Of a stretch of DNA of 64,000 nucleotides, positions 42,820-51,235 are shown one piece after another. Location of the stretch: positions 8,343,001 through 8,407,000 of the forward strand of contig NZ_CP160403.1 in assembly GCF_040782645.1 (NCBI RefSeq), given 5' to 3'. The notes below the pieces were generated by a model, which saw nothing but the letters and a program-made list of their open reading frames with translations, searched no databases and was not told where the DNA came from. Position 1 is the first letter of the stretch. Each line of letters begins with the position of its first letter. Source of the stretch: Streptomyces sp. HUAS ZL42. Its GTDB lineage: Bacteria > Actinomycetota > Actinomycetes > Streptomycetales > Streptomycetaceae. A program made the translations under genes and the position numbers.

Positions 42820-42942
42820 TGTCGTGATGGGATCTTGATGCGGTGCGTAACGCAACGATGCGTGCCCAGAGCCTGGGGATGGTGCACCTGCCCACTTGAA
42901 CCGGCGGAGCCTCCTCTACGCCGTCGGGAACGGGTTGAATGC

Positions 42943-43065
42943 TCAGCGCCGCTGTCGAGCCGCCCGCAAGCTAGCAGGTGCTGAGAGGTGGCTGTTATGC
43001 CCGTAGACGTCGACGGTGGCTTTGACCGACCGGTGGCCGAGCCGGCGGGAGACCTCGTGTAGCGG
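42943..43065 (-). pseudogene. Tyrosine integrase C-terminal remnant
   Basis: Only about 40 codons survive: HEVSRRLGHRSVKATVDVYGHNSH. This carries the LGH of box II and the catalytic tyrosine (VDVYGH) of a tyrosine recombinase. Upstream the frame loses all integrase character. It is the only recombinase trace for the island and explains how it could have integrated, while suggesting it can no longer excise by itself. The rest of 42820-43164 holds no other gene. Confidence 0.7.
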
Positions 43066-43164
43066 TTGTCTGCGGCAACAATTCCTTGACCAGGAAGGCG
43101 ACTTGATGGCGATGGAGGGGCCCCAAGGCGCGGCGCACGTACCACTCGACGTAACGTGCCTCGT

Positions 43165-44484
43165 ATGGTGGCGATCCTGCGGTGCACTTCTGATGAAGAG
43201 ACGTTTCTTGCCCATCTTCGGCGGCCGGGCCAGTTCGAGGCCGGCTGGGAGTCGGTCGGGGAACGTGACGTATGGAAGAGCAGTCACGTCGTTCTCGTAG
43301 TGACCGGACAGGCGAGCGGTCGGCCCCTTGTCGAGTACGTCGGGCATGCCAAGAGTGGCCGGCGCGCGGGCACGTTCCGTAAGACGATCGAGGTGACGCA
43401 GCTTCATCGCATCAAGCCCCCCGTCCCGATGGAGCAGCTGTCTGATCTGATGCATCCGCGGCACCGGCGCGTGACCGGCTTGTCCGGCGCGCTGACGAAG
43501 CGTGCCGGGGAGGAGTTGCTGGACGCGCTCACCACATCTCGTGCCGATCTCGCTGATGTCATTGCTCGCCTGCAAGAACGGGTGGGTGGGTTTCGCATCC
43601 TCGGCCGAGTGCGGGAGCTCTTCGTGGAGGAACGAGACGCCACCGGGCTGGCGCTTCAGCTAGGAGGATTCGATCGGAGCATCATCGGTGAAGCACGCTT
43701 TCCGGATGAGGACGGGGACCGCGTGCCGGTCCTCGCTACGCTGCCAGGTCATCCAGCACACGAGGATCATCTCGTCTTCCATGATGCGCAACGGTTCTCG
43801 GATTGGATCGGCAGCGATGCTGAGCACCTCGCGAAACGGGTTTTCAGTAAGGGAGATCAGAAGCTCTTCATAGCTAACGTCAACCGCCTGCCAGCGGAGG
43901 ACACGCTGGGGATCGACTTGATCTACCACCATGTGAATCGGGACAGCTTCGTCCTTGTCCAGTACAAGAAGATGCAGCAAATGGGAGCGGGCCGCAGTGA
44001 GTGGGGATATCGCCCGGACGCTGACTTGGACGAGCAGCTGAAGCGCATGAGGGACGTCGAAGAAGCGTGCAGAAAGCTCGACCAGGAACCGCCCCTCGAC
44101 TACCGCCTCGACCCGCAGCCCTGCTGGATCAAGTTCTGCAAGGCCGAGCAGACGGCGCCCAAGGGAGATGCGCTGATCGGCGGGATGTACTTGACGCGGG
44201 AGCATATTGAGTGGCTGCGCCACCAGCCCGGTCTCGCGACCGGCCCGAAAGGGGGAGAAGTCTTTGGTTATCACACGGTGCCCCGATACTTCGATAACAC
44301 TACCTTCACTCAGCTCGTCCAGGACGGCTGGATCGGCACTCGCGGCAAGGCAAGCGGAATCATCCGGGACCAGATCGAGGCCAGTCTCAATGGCTCGCGT
44401 TCCTTGGTCTTCGCGGCACTTATCGGCGACGAGATGACGCAGGCCGAGCGTACGAGAGAGCGGCGAGGAGGCTCAGCGGGCTGA
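43165..44484 (+). CDS. Nuclease-like protein paired with a HEPN protein
   Basis: A 439-residue soluble protein. I do not recognise the whole, but its centre (LGIDLIYHHVNRDSFVLVQYKKMQQ, residues ~247-272) has the D…Q-x-K pattern of a PD-(D/E)XK-type core: D in GIDLIY and QYKK on the next strand. The N-terminal ~150 residues are a separate domain (FEAGWESVGERDVWKSSHVVLVV). The C-terminus is helical with FCKAEQTAPKG. It is followed after 159 bases by a HEPN/zinc-ribbon gene in the same direction. Start is uncertain between GTG 43156 and ATG 43165; neither has a clear ribosome site. Confidence 0.5.
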   Translation: MVAILRCTSDEETFLAHLRRPGQFEAGWESVGERDVWKSSHVVLVVTGQASGRPLVEYVGHAKSGRRAGTFRKTIEVTQLHRIKPPVPMEQLSDLMHPRHRRVTGLSGALTKRAGEELLDALTTSRADLADVIARLQERVGGFRILGRVRELFVEERDATGLALQLGGFDRSIIGEARFPDEDGDRVPVLATLPGHPAHEDHLVFHDAQRFSDWIGSDAEHLAKRVFSKGDQKLFIANVNRLPAEDTLGIDLIYHHVNRDSFVLVQYKKMQQMGAGRSEWGYRPDADLDEQLKRMRDVEEACRKLDQEPPLDYRLDPQPCWIKFCKAEQTAPKGDALIGGMYLTREHIEWLRHQPGLATGPKGGEVFGYHTVPRYFDNTTFTQLVQDGWIGTRGKASGIIRDQIEASLNGSRSLVFAALIGDEMTQAERTRERRGGSAG

Positions 44485-44643
44485 CCATCGAAGCGTCTGC
44501 TCTATACAAAAACGTGATCAGGTTGTGTTGCCGCGCAGGCGCGCGAGGGCGACAGCATGTCCTTGAGATGATGTTCTGGCGGCCGGTTGGCGGCTGTCAC
44601 GTCCAGGGCGATCACGCGCAGGCAAGGGGAGGATGCGGGGGAC

Positions 44644-45681
44644 ATGGCGGGAGCGGATGACGACGACGTCGCTGGGAAGGTGGAGGCGGAGCTGCCAGCT
44701 GTAACGGCAGAGGCCGAAGTGGAGGTCAAGGACTTCCACTTTCCGCCTGTGCTGAACGGTCTCGACTTCCTCCAAAGCGCGGTCAAGTCGCTGTCAGGCG
44801 AGGACGGCAGCCCGGCCCCGCGCGACCTGAAATACGCCGTGCTGCACCTCCAAGCCGCGGCCGAGACTCTGTTCAAGGCTCGGCTGGAGATGGAGGACCC
44901 CAGCCTCGTCTGGAGCAAGCCCGCGACTTTCGACCAAGCCAAGCACGAGGCCGGCATCTTCCACAGCTGCGGCATCAATGCGGCCCTGGAGCGGCTGCGC
45001 GACGACGTCGGCATCAAGACGGCCATCGAGCCTAAGTACGCCGACCTGGAGGCGTTGGCCAACCTGCGCAACCGACTCCAGCACTTCGGAGCCAAGGACA
45101 CAACCATCGCCGTCCAGGCGAGGACCATCCCGGTGCTCGACCTGCTGCTCAATTTCATCGACACCGACGTGTTGCCTCACGACTCCTCCCCCGAGGCGTG
45201 GGACGCGCAACTTCAGATGGACGACATCCGGGCCGGATTCAGGCACCTCAAGGACTTCGTCGCCCACCGACTTGAAGCGCTGGGTGAGGTCCTGGATACC
45301 TTCAAGGACTCCACGGTTGCCTGCCTGTCCTGCGGCCAGTTCGCCGTCGTGCTGGACGGCAACGAGTCAGTCCAGTGCTCTCTGTGTGGACGTCGGTATG
45401 GCGGCGGCTCCGACGCCGCTTGGGAGTTCGCCGGCACCAGCTACTACTCGGTTGTGACGGATGGCGGTGACACCCCCGTGCACGACTGCTCTGAATGTGG
45501 CACGACCGCTGTCTTTGCCGCTCCTCTCGCGAGCTCGGACGGGGTGGACGTGTTGATCTGCTTCGCCGACGGCAACACGTTCGAGGGCATCTGCCAGTAC
45601 TGCGGTCGGGCAGCCGACTTTGCGTTGGAGGAAGCAGAGATGTGTCAGGACTGCCTTGATACGCGATTCGCCAAGTTCTGA
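44644..45681 (+). CDS. HEPN-domain protein with C-terminal zinc ribbons
   Basis: A 345-residue protein. The HEPN-like domain (~40-190) has LHLQAAAETLFKARLEMEDPSLV and LEALANLRNRLQHFG (R-x4-H). Residues 200-240 are a helical linker. Zinc-ribbon cysteine pairs follow: CLSC and CSLC, then CSEC, CQYC and CQDC to the end. The helix LH-xx-xAxE-x-L-x-KA-x-L-x4-P-x-L is shared with the protein at 10579-11508, as is the RN-x3-H loop, so the two are members of one family. Many HEPN proteins are RNases in defence. It is the last island gene and probably works with the nuclease-like protein before it. ATG 44644 follows GGGGAGGA. Confidence 0.6.
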   Translation: MAGADDDDVAGKVEAELPAVTAEAEVEVKDFHFPPVLNGLDFLQSAVKSLSGEDGSPAPRDLKYAVLHLQAAAETLFKARLEMEDPSLVWSKPATFDQAKHEAGIFHSCGINAALERLRDDVGIKTAIEPKYADLEALANLRNRLQHFGAKDTTIAVQARTIPVLDLLLNFIDTDVLPHDSSPEAWDAQLQMDDIRAGFRHLKDFVAHRLEALGEVLDTFKDSTVACLSCGQFAVVLDGNESVQCSLCGRRYGGGSDAAWEFAGTSYYSVVTDGGDTPVHDCSECGTTAVFAAPLASSDGVDVLICFADGNTFEGICQYCGRAADFALEEAEMCQDCLDTRFAKF

Positions 45682-45866
45682 GAGCCTGCACGAGCACGGT
45701 GTGTTGCTGGGGTCGGCATCTTTCAGCAGAGCATGGCGGACCAGCGGCATCGGAAAGGTCAATCAATTCCACTGGCGCGATGGTTGATGTGAGATCGCGA
45801 TGTGAGGTCAGTGGTGGATCAGGTGCTTCCAGGCGTTAGCGTGGTGGGTGTCAGTCCGGGGTTCCC

Positions 45867-45920
45867 GTGCTGACTTGTGCTGGTTTTTTGGGGCGTTACC
45901 GAGAGAAACATGCAGGTCAG
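45867..45920. repeat. Right subterminal repeats, possible integrase arm sites
   Basis: GTGCTG-N4-GTGCTG (45867-45882), TTTTTTGGGGCG (45884-45895), TTACC (45896-45900) and TGCAGGTCAG (45911-45920) precede attR, repeating the elements found after attL. In the circular form they would flank the core on both sides. Confidence 0.5.
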
Positions 45921-45927
45921 AGCCGTT

Positions 45928-45946
45928 TCATGAAATTGCTGCACAC
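45928..45946 (+). repeat. Right attachment site (attR) at the sbcD start
   Basis: TCATGAAATTGCTGCACAC supplies the ATG and first six codons of the intact sbcD (M-K-L-L-H-T). It differs from attL at two positions, both G/C to A/T, suggesting that this copy came with the element. Confidence 0.75.
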
Positions 45947-47093
45947 TTCCGACTGGCACCTCGGCCGGGCGTTCCACCGGGTGAACATGCTCGGTGCCCA
46001 GGCCGAGTTCATCGGCCACCTCGTCACGACCGTGCGGGAGCACGACGTCGACGCGGTGGTCGTGTCGGGAGACGTGTACGACCGGGCGGTGCCGCCGCTC
46101 GCCGCGGTCGAGCTGTTCGACGACGCCCTGCACCGGCTCGCCGAACTCGGTGTGCCGACGGTGATGATCTCGGGCAACCACGACTCGGCCCGGCGGCTCG
46201 GCGTGGGCGCGGGACTGATCGGCCGCGCGGGCATCCATCTGCGGACCGATCCTTCGGCGGCCGGGACACCGGTGGTGCTGGCCGACACTCATGGGGACGT
46301 GGCCTTCTACGGCCTGCCCTATCTCGAACCGGCCCTGGTGAAGGACGAGTTCGGGGTGGAGAAGCCAGGTCATGAGGCAGTGCTCGCCGCCGCCATGGAC
46401 CGGGTCCGCGCCGACCTCGCCACCCGCGCGCCCGGCACGCGGTCCGTCGTCCTCGCCCACGCCTTCGTGACCGGCGGGGAAGCCAGCGACAGCGAACGGG
46501 ACATCACCGTCGGCGGGGTGGCCGCCGTGCCCGCCGGAGTCTTCGACGGCGTCGACTACGCGGCACTGGGCCACCTGCACGGCTGCCAGACCATCACCGA
46601 ACGCGTGCGCTACTCCGGTTCCCCACTGCCCTACTCCTTCTCGGAGGCCGGCCACCGCAAGACCATGTGGCTCGTCGACCTGGGCGCCGACGGCTCGCCG
46701 ATCGCCGAGCGGATCGACTGCCCGGTGCCGCGCGCGCTGGCCCGAATCCGCGGGACCCTGGAGGAGATCCTCGCCGATCCCGGGCTCACGCGGCACGAGG
46801 AGGCGTGGGTCGAGGCCACCCTCACCGACGCCGTCCGCCCGGCCGACCCCATGGCCCGGCTCAGCGAGCGCTTCCCGCACACGCTCAGCCTCGTCTTCGA
46901 CCCCGAGCGGGCCCCGGACGACCCCGATGTGTCCTACGCCCGGCGGCTCGCCGGCCGCAGCGAGCAGCAGATCGCGGAGGACTTCGTGGCCCATGTGCGC
47001 GGCGCCGGGCCCGACGAGCACGAACAGCGCGTGCTGCGCGACGCGTTCGACGCGGTGCGCGCCGACGAGACGGTGCGGGAGGCGGCGCGATGA
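45930..47093 (+). CDS. sbcD: Exonuclease subunit SbcD
   Basis: A 387-residue Mre11-family nuclease. Metallophosphoesterase motifs are complete: HTSDWHLGR (D8, H10), VVSGDVYDRAVPP (D48), MISGNHDSARRLG (N/H/D), VVLAHAFVTGG and ALGHLHGCQ. With SbcC it cuts hairpins and double-strand ends at palindromes or stalled forks. Its first codons were rebuilt by the island's attachment site, and its native promoter is now 26 kb away beyond attL. No clear Shine-Dalgarno sequence precedes the new ATG (CAGGTCAGAGCCGTTTC). The stop overlaps the sbcC ATG (ATGA). Confidence 0.95.
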   Translation: MKLLHTSDWHLGRAFHRVNMLGAQAEFIGHLVTTVREHDVDAVVVSGDVYDRAVPPLAAVELFDDALHRLAELGVPTVMISGNHDSARRLGVGAGLIGRAGIHLRTDPSAAGTPVVLADTHGDVAFYGLPYLEPALVKDEFGVEKPGHEAVLAAAMDRVRADLATRAPGTRSVVLAHAFVTGGEASDSERDITVGGVAAVPAGVFDGVDYAALGHLHGCQTITERVRYSGSPLPYSFSEAGHRKTMWLVDLGADGSPIAERIDCPVPRALARIRGTLEEILADPGLTRHEEAWVEATLTDAVRPADPMARLSERFPHTLSLVFDPERAPDDPDVSYARRLAGRSEQQIAEDFVAHVRGAGPDEHEQRVLRDAFDAVRADETVREAAR

Positions 47094-50083
47094 GGCTGCA
47101 CCGGCTGGAAGTCACCGCGTTCGGGCCCTTCGGCGGCACGCAGCGCGTCGACTTCGACGCTCTGTCCGCCGCCGGGCTCTTCCTGCTCCACGGGCCGACG
47201 GGCGCGGGCAAGACGTCCGTCCTGGACGCCGTGTGCTACGCGCTCTACGGCGCCGTCCCGGGCGCCCGGCAGAGCGGCCAGGGCATGACGCTGCGCAGCG
47301 ACCACGCCGCACGGGGCACGCGCACCGAGGTGACCCTCGAACTCACCGTGGCGGGACGCCGGTTGGAGATCACCCGGCAGCCGCCCTGGGAGCGGCCCAA
47401 GCTGCGCGGCAAGGGGACGACGCTCGACAAGGCCCAGAGCCGGCTGCGCGAGTACGACGCGGTCGCCGGCGCCTGGAAGGACCTCAGCCGCTCGCACCAG
47501 GAGATCGGCGAGGAGGTCACCCAGCTGCTCGGCATGAGCCGCGAGCAGTTCTGCCAGGTCGTGCTGCTGCCCCAGGGCGACTTCGCGCGTTTCCTGCGCG
47601 CCGACGCCGAGGCCCGCGGACGGCTGCTCGGCCGCCTCTTCGACACCCACCGCTTCGCCGAGGTCGAGAAGCGCCTCGCCGAGCGCCGGCGCGCGGCCGA
47701 AGCACAGGTGCGGGACGGGGACGCGGCGCTGCTCGCCGACGCCCACCGGATGCAGCAGGCCGCCGGGGAGGCCATGGACCTGCCGGAGCTGGCCCCGGGT
47801 GAACCGGGCCTGGCCGAGGGCGTGCTGACCGCGTCCGCCGTCGCCCGCAGCACCGTCCGCGAACAGCTCACGATCGCCCACTGCGGGCTCGCCGCAGCCG
47901 AGTCCGCGCAGGCCGCGGCCGAGCGCGCCCTGGAGGCCGTACGCGAAGTGGCGCGGCTGCAGCGGCGGTTCGCCGAGGCGCGGGAACGGGCCGGGCTGCT
48001 TCAGGAGCGGGCCGACGCCCACCAGGAGGCGCAGGCGCGCATGGAGCGGGCCCGCAAGGCGGAGGCCGTGGCGCCGGCGCTGGACCTGCGGGAGGCGGCC
48101 GACACCGAGCACCGGCGGGCGGCCGCCGCCGAGGCACGCGCGCGTGACCTGCTGCCGGAGACCTTCGCGGGCGCGGGCGCGACCGGCCTCGCGGCCGCCG
48201 CGCGCCGGGCCGCCGAGGAGCTGGGCGGACTGGAGTCGGCCCGCCGGGCCGAGCAGCGGCTGCAGGGGATCGTCGCCGAACGCGCCGACCTGGACCGCCA
48301 GGAGCGCGCCGACGAAGAGGTGCTCGCGGAGACCGAGGGCTGGCTCGCCGAGTGGGACGAGAGCCGAGCGGGGCTGCAGGCTCGTATCGAGTCCGCCCAG
48401 GAGGCCGCCGGCCGCGCCGAACAGCTCGCCGTCCAGCGTGAACCCGCGCAGAAGCGCCTCAGGGCGGCCCGGCTGCGCGACCAGTTGGGCGTCGACACGG
48501 ACGACGCCCAGCGGCAGGCGCTCGCCTCGGCGGCGCAGGTGTTGCGGGCCAAGGAGCACTGGCTCGAGCTGAAGGAACAGCGTCTCACCGGCATCGCCGC
48601 CGAACTCGCCGCGAACCTCGAGGACGGCGCACCCTGCGCCGTCTGCGGCGCCACCGAACACCCCGCACCCGCGCGCAAGGTCGCGGGGCACGTCGACCGC
48701 GAGGCCGAGGAGGCCGCGCTCGCCGCATACCAGCGCGCGGAGGAACGGCACGCCGAGGACGAACAGCGCCTCGGCGTCGTACGCGAGGCGCTCGCCGCAG
48801 CCGGCGCCGAGGCGGGCGACACGCCCACAAACCGCCTTGCCGAAGAGGTCGAGGAACTGGAGCAGCTGTACGCGCGGGCGCGACGCGACGCCTCCGGCCT
48901 GCACACCGCCCACGAGGAGCTGCGCCGGGCCGAGCAGGAGCACGAGCGGCGGACGGAGGACCGCCGGCAGGCGGAGCTGAGAACCGCCTCCAGGGCGGCG
49001 CGCCGGGACACCCTGGACCGGGAACGGACGTCGCTGGAGCAGGAGTTGGCGCAGGCCCGGGGCAGTCTGGACAGCGTGGGCGCGCGGGCCGCGCAGCTGG
49101 AGCGGCAGGCCGCGCTGCTCACCGACGCGGCCGACGCGGCGCGTGCCGCCGAGGAGAGCGCCGAGCGGCTCAAGGCGGCCGACGGGCGCCTCGCCGAGGC
49201 CGCCTTCCGTGCCGGGTTCGACACCCCGCAGGCCGCGGCCGCGGCGCTCCTCGACGATGCCGCCCACCGGGAGCTGCAACGGCGCCTTGACGCCTGGCAG
49301 TCCGAGGAGGCCGCCGTACGTGCCGTCCTCGCCGAGGCCGGCACGGCGGCCGCCGCCCAGCAGCCCCCCGCCGACCTCGCCGCGGCGGAACAGGAGGCGG
49401 CAGCCGCGGCCGAGCGGCTGCGCGCAGCCGCCTCCAGGCGGGACGCGGCCGCCCGGCGCTGCACCGAACTCGACCGTCTCTCCGCGCGCGCGACCACAGG
49501 AGTACGACGGCTGGCCCCGCTGCGCGAGGAGTACGACCGCGTGGCCCGCCTGGCCGCGCTCACCGCGGGCACCTCGGCCGACAACGAACGCAAGATGCGT
49601 CTGGAGTCGTACGTGCTGGCGGCCCGCCTGGAGCAGGTGGCCGCCGCCGCGACCGTGCGCCTGCAGCGCATGTCGTCCGGCCGCTATACCCTCGTGCACT
49701 CCGACGACCGGGCGGGCCGCGGGCGCAGCGGGCTCGGGCTGCACGTCGTCGACGCCTGGACCGGCCGTGAGCGCGACACGGCGACACTGTCGGGCGGCGA
49801 GACCTTCTTCGCCTCGCTCGCGCTGGCCCTCGGCCTCGCCGACGTGGTCACCGACGAGGCCGGCGGGGTCCGCCTGGACACCCTCTTCATCGACGAGGGC
49901 TTCGGCAGCCTCGACGACCAGACCCTCGACGAGGTCCTCGACGTCCTCGACTCCCTGCGCGAGCGCGACCGCAGCGTCGGCATCGTCAGCCATGTCGCCG
50001 ACCTGCGGCGGCGGATCCATGCTCAGCTGGAGGTCGTCAAGGAGAGGTCGGGGTCGGTGGTACGGCAGCGGGGGATCGGCTAG
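47090..50083 (+). CDS. sbcC: Exonuclease subunit SbcC
   Basis: A 997-residue Rad50-type SMC-like ATPase. Walker A is LLHGPTGAGKTSVLDAVCYALYG (residues ~31-53). Long Ala/Glu/Arg coiled coils run on both sides of the zinc hook CAVC (~515). The ABC signature is LSGGETFFASLALALGLADVV (~900) and Walker B is LDTLFIDEGFGSLDDQTL (~927). Partner of SbcD in double-strand-end and hairpin processing. It overlaps sbcD by four bases, so the pair is translationally coupled and any change in sbcD expression caused by the island would affect it too. Confidence 0.95.
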   Translation: MRLHRLEVTAFGPFGGTQRVDFDALSAAGLFLLHGPTGAGKTSVLDAVCYALYGAVPGARQSGQGMTLRSDHAARGTRTEVTLELTVAGRRLEITRQPPWERPKLRGKGTTLDKAQSRLREYDAVAGAWKDLSRSHQEIGEEVTQLLGMSREQFCQVVLLPQGDFARFLRADAEARGRLLGRLFDTHRFAEVEKRLAERRRAAEAQVRDGDAALLADAHRMQQAAGEAMDLPELAPGEPGLAEGVLTASAVARSTVREQLTIAHCGLAAAESAQAAAERALEAVREVARLQRRFAEARERAGLLQERADAHQEAQARMERARKAEAVAPALDLREAADTEHRRAAAAEARARDLLPETFAGAGATGLAAAARRAAEELGGLESARRAEQRLQGIVAERADLDRQERADEEVLAETEGWLAEWDESRAGLQARIESAQEAAGRAEQLAVQREPAQKRLRAARLRDQLGVDTDDAQRQALASAAQVLRAKEHWLELKEQRLTGIAAELAANLEDGAPCAVCGATEHPAPARKVAGHVDREAEEAALAAYQRAEERHAEDEQRLGVVREALAAAGAEAGDTPTNRLAEEVEELEQLYARARRDASGLHTAHEELRRAEQEHERRTEDRRQAELRTASRAARRDTLDRERTSLEQELAQARGSLDSVGARAAQLERQAALLTDAADAARAAEESAERLKAADGRLAEAAFRAGFDTPQAAAAALLDDAAHRELQRRLDAWQSEEAAVRAVLAEAGTAAAAQQPPADLAAAEQEAAAAAERLRAAASRRDAAARRCTELDRLSARATTGVRRLAPLREEYDRVARLAALTAGTSADNERKMRLESYVLAARLEQVAAAATVRLQRMSSGRYTLVHSDDRAGRGRSGLGLHVVDAWTGRERDTATLSGGETFFASLALALGLADVVTDEAGGVRLDTLFIDEGFGSLDDQTLDEVLDVLDSLRERDRSVGIVSHVADLRRRIHAQLEVVKERSGSVVRQRGIG

Positions 50084-50132
50084 TGCCCCGGGGCATCGGC
50101 CCAATGGGCGTCGTCGGGCGGGTACCCCCGTC

Positions 50133-50579
50133 TCAGTGCCCCAGCGGTCGCCGGGGGAGCGGTGACGAGTAGACGACGCTCGTCGTGACCGAGCCCAGCG
50201 CGCCGATCTTGCCCGACACCTCTTCCAGATGGCGCATCGAGCGTGCCGCGACCTTGATGACGAAGCAGTCGTCGCCCGTCACATGGTGCGCCTCGAGGAT
50301 CTCCGGAGTCGCCGCGACCAGGTCGTGGAACGGCTTGTAGTTTCCGGTCGGGTAGCGCAGGCGGACGAAGGCCAGGATGGGCAGGCCGAGCCGCTCCGGG
50401 TCCACGACCGCCGCATACCCCTGGATGACGCCGGCCTCCTCGAGCCGGCGCACCCGCTCCGTGACCGCGCTCGCGGACATCGACACGGCGCGGGCGAGTT
50501 CGGCGAAGCCGGTGCGGCCCTCGCGCTGAAGGACATCGAGGATGCGCCAGTCGGTGGCGTCCGGGGAAAACGCGGTCAT
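50133..50579 (-). CDS. Lrp/AsnC family regulator
   Basis: A 148-residue regulator: an N-terminal helix-turn-helix (DWRILDVLQREGRTGFAELARAVSMSASAVTERVRRLEEAGVI, residues ~9-51) and a RAM effector domain (ILAFVRLRYPTGNYKPFHDLV to VTTSVVYSSPL). It is divergent from a rhodanese gene across 124 bases, and such Lrp proteins commonly control the divergent gene in response to an amino acid. ATG 50579 is the first start before the HTH. Confidence 0.85.
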   Translation of the reverse strand: MTAFSPDATDWRILDVLQREGRTGFAELARAVSMSASAVTERVRRLEEAGVIQGYAAVVDPERLGLPILAFVRLRYPTGNYKPFHDLVAATPEILEAHHVTGDDCFVIKVAARSMRHLEEVSGKIGALGSVTTSVVYSSPLPRRPLGH

Positions 50580-50703
50580 GGCCGAGAGATAGCAGGGGAA
50601 TCCCCGGCCGATCAAGAGGTTCGCCGGGGATGGCCTCTTCAAGGCGGTGATCAACAACCGTAGATTCCTGGTCATCGAGAACCGAGAGCGAGAGGGCCAG
50701 ACC

Positions 50704-51189
50704 ATGAGCATCGTCACGACCGCCGCGGTGAACCCCGTCCTGCGCGTCGCCCCCGCGGCCCCGGCCGAGGCCGCCGCGTACTTCCGCGCCGGCCTCGTCT
50801 TCCACGCCGACGTCTCCGACGTCGCGGCCGCACTCGCGGCCGGTGACGACCCCGGTTTCGTCGTCCTGGACTCCCGCTCCACCGAGTCCTGGGACCAGGG
50901 CCACATCCCCGGCGCGATCCACCTGCCGACCGCGCTGATCCCCGAGCAGGCCGAACAACTCCTCGACAAGAACGTGCCCGTCGTGACCTACTGCTGGGGC
51001 CCGGGCTGCAACGGCGCGACCCGTGCGGCGCTCGCCCTCGCCGAACTCGGCTACCAGGTCAAGGAGATGCTGGGCGGCTTCGAGTACTGGGCGCGTGAAG
51101 GCTTCGAGTACGAGACCTGGGAGGGCCGCGAGCGGAGCGCCGCCGACCCGCTGACGGCGCCGGTGGACGCGGAGGACTGCGGCTGCTGA
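50704..51189 (+). CDS. Rhodanese-domain sulfurtransferase
   Basis: A 161-residue single-domain rhodanese. It has the conserved FVVLDSRSTESWDQGHIPGAIHLP segment (residues ~55-78), and the active-site loop TYCWGPGCNGATRAA with its catalytic cysteine (~98-112). It transfers sulfane sulfur, probably in cysteine metabolism or detoxification. The C-terminus ends DAEDCGC, adding three cysteine/cysteine-like thiol positions. ATG 50704 follows GAGAGGG. The divergent Lrp-type gene is the likely regulator. Confidence 0.85.
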   Translation: MSIVTTAAVNPVLRVAPAAPAEAAAYFRAGLVFHADVSDVAAALAAGDDPGFVVLDSRSTESWDQGHIPGAIHLPTALIPEQAEQLLDKNVPVVTYCWGPGCNGATRAALALAELGYQVKEMLGGFEYWAREGFEYETWEGRERSAADPLTAPVDAEDCGC

Positions 51190-51235
51190 GACAGCGGCCG
51201 CTCTGTGGGGCCGCTGTGCGTGTAGGTTCTGCGCC

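Larger units (their letters stand above)
19904..45946. mobile_element. 26-kb defence island integrated at the sbcD start codon
   Basis: The 19-bp sequence TCATGARAYTGCTGCACAC occurs at 19904-19922 and 45928-45946 and differs at two positions. The right copy starts the intact sbcD. The left copy is the original sbcD start (M-R-L-L-H-T) cut off after six codons. DNA between them is visibly less G/C-biased than its flanks and carries an Avs-like NTPase, an IS630 element, a PIWI-RE cluster, a nuclease/HEPN pair and a tyrosine-integrase scrap. I infer site-specific integration into the 5' end of sbcD. Removing one repeat and the interior would restore a YigZ gene followed by sbcD-sbcC. Confidence 0.8.

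Noticed and set aside
46934..50104. A 1,056-codon open frame on the minus strand
   Set aside because: It is the antisense shadow of sbcC, whose plus-strand product has all Rad50 motifs; the minus-strand product has none.
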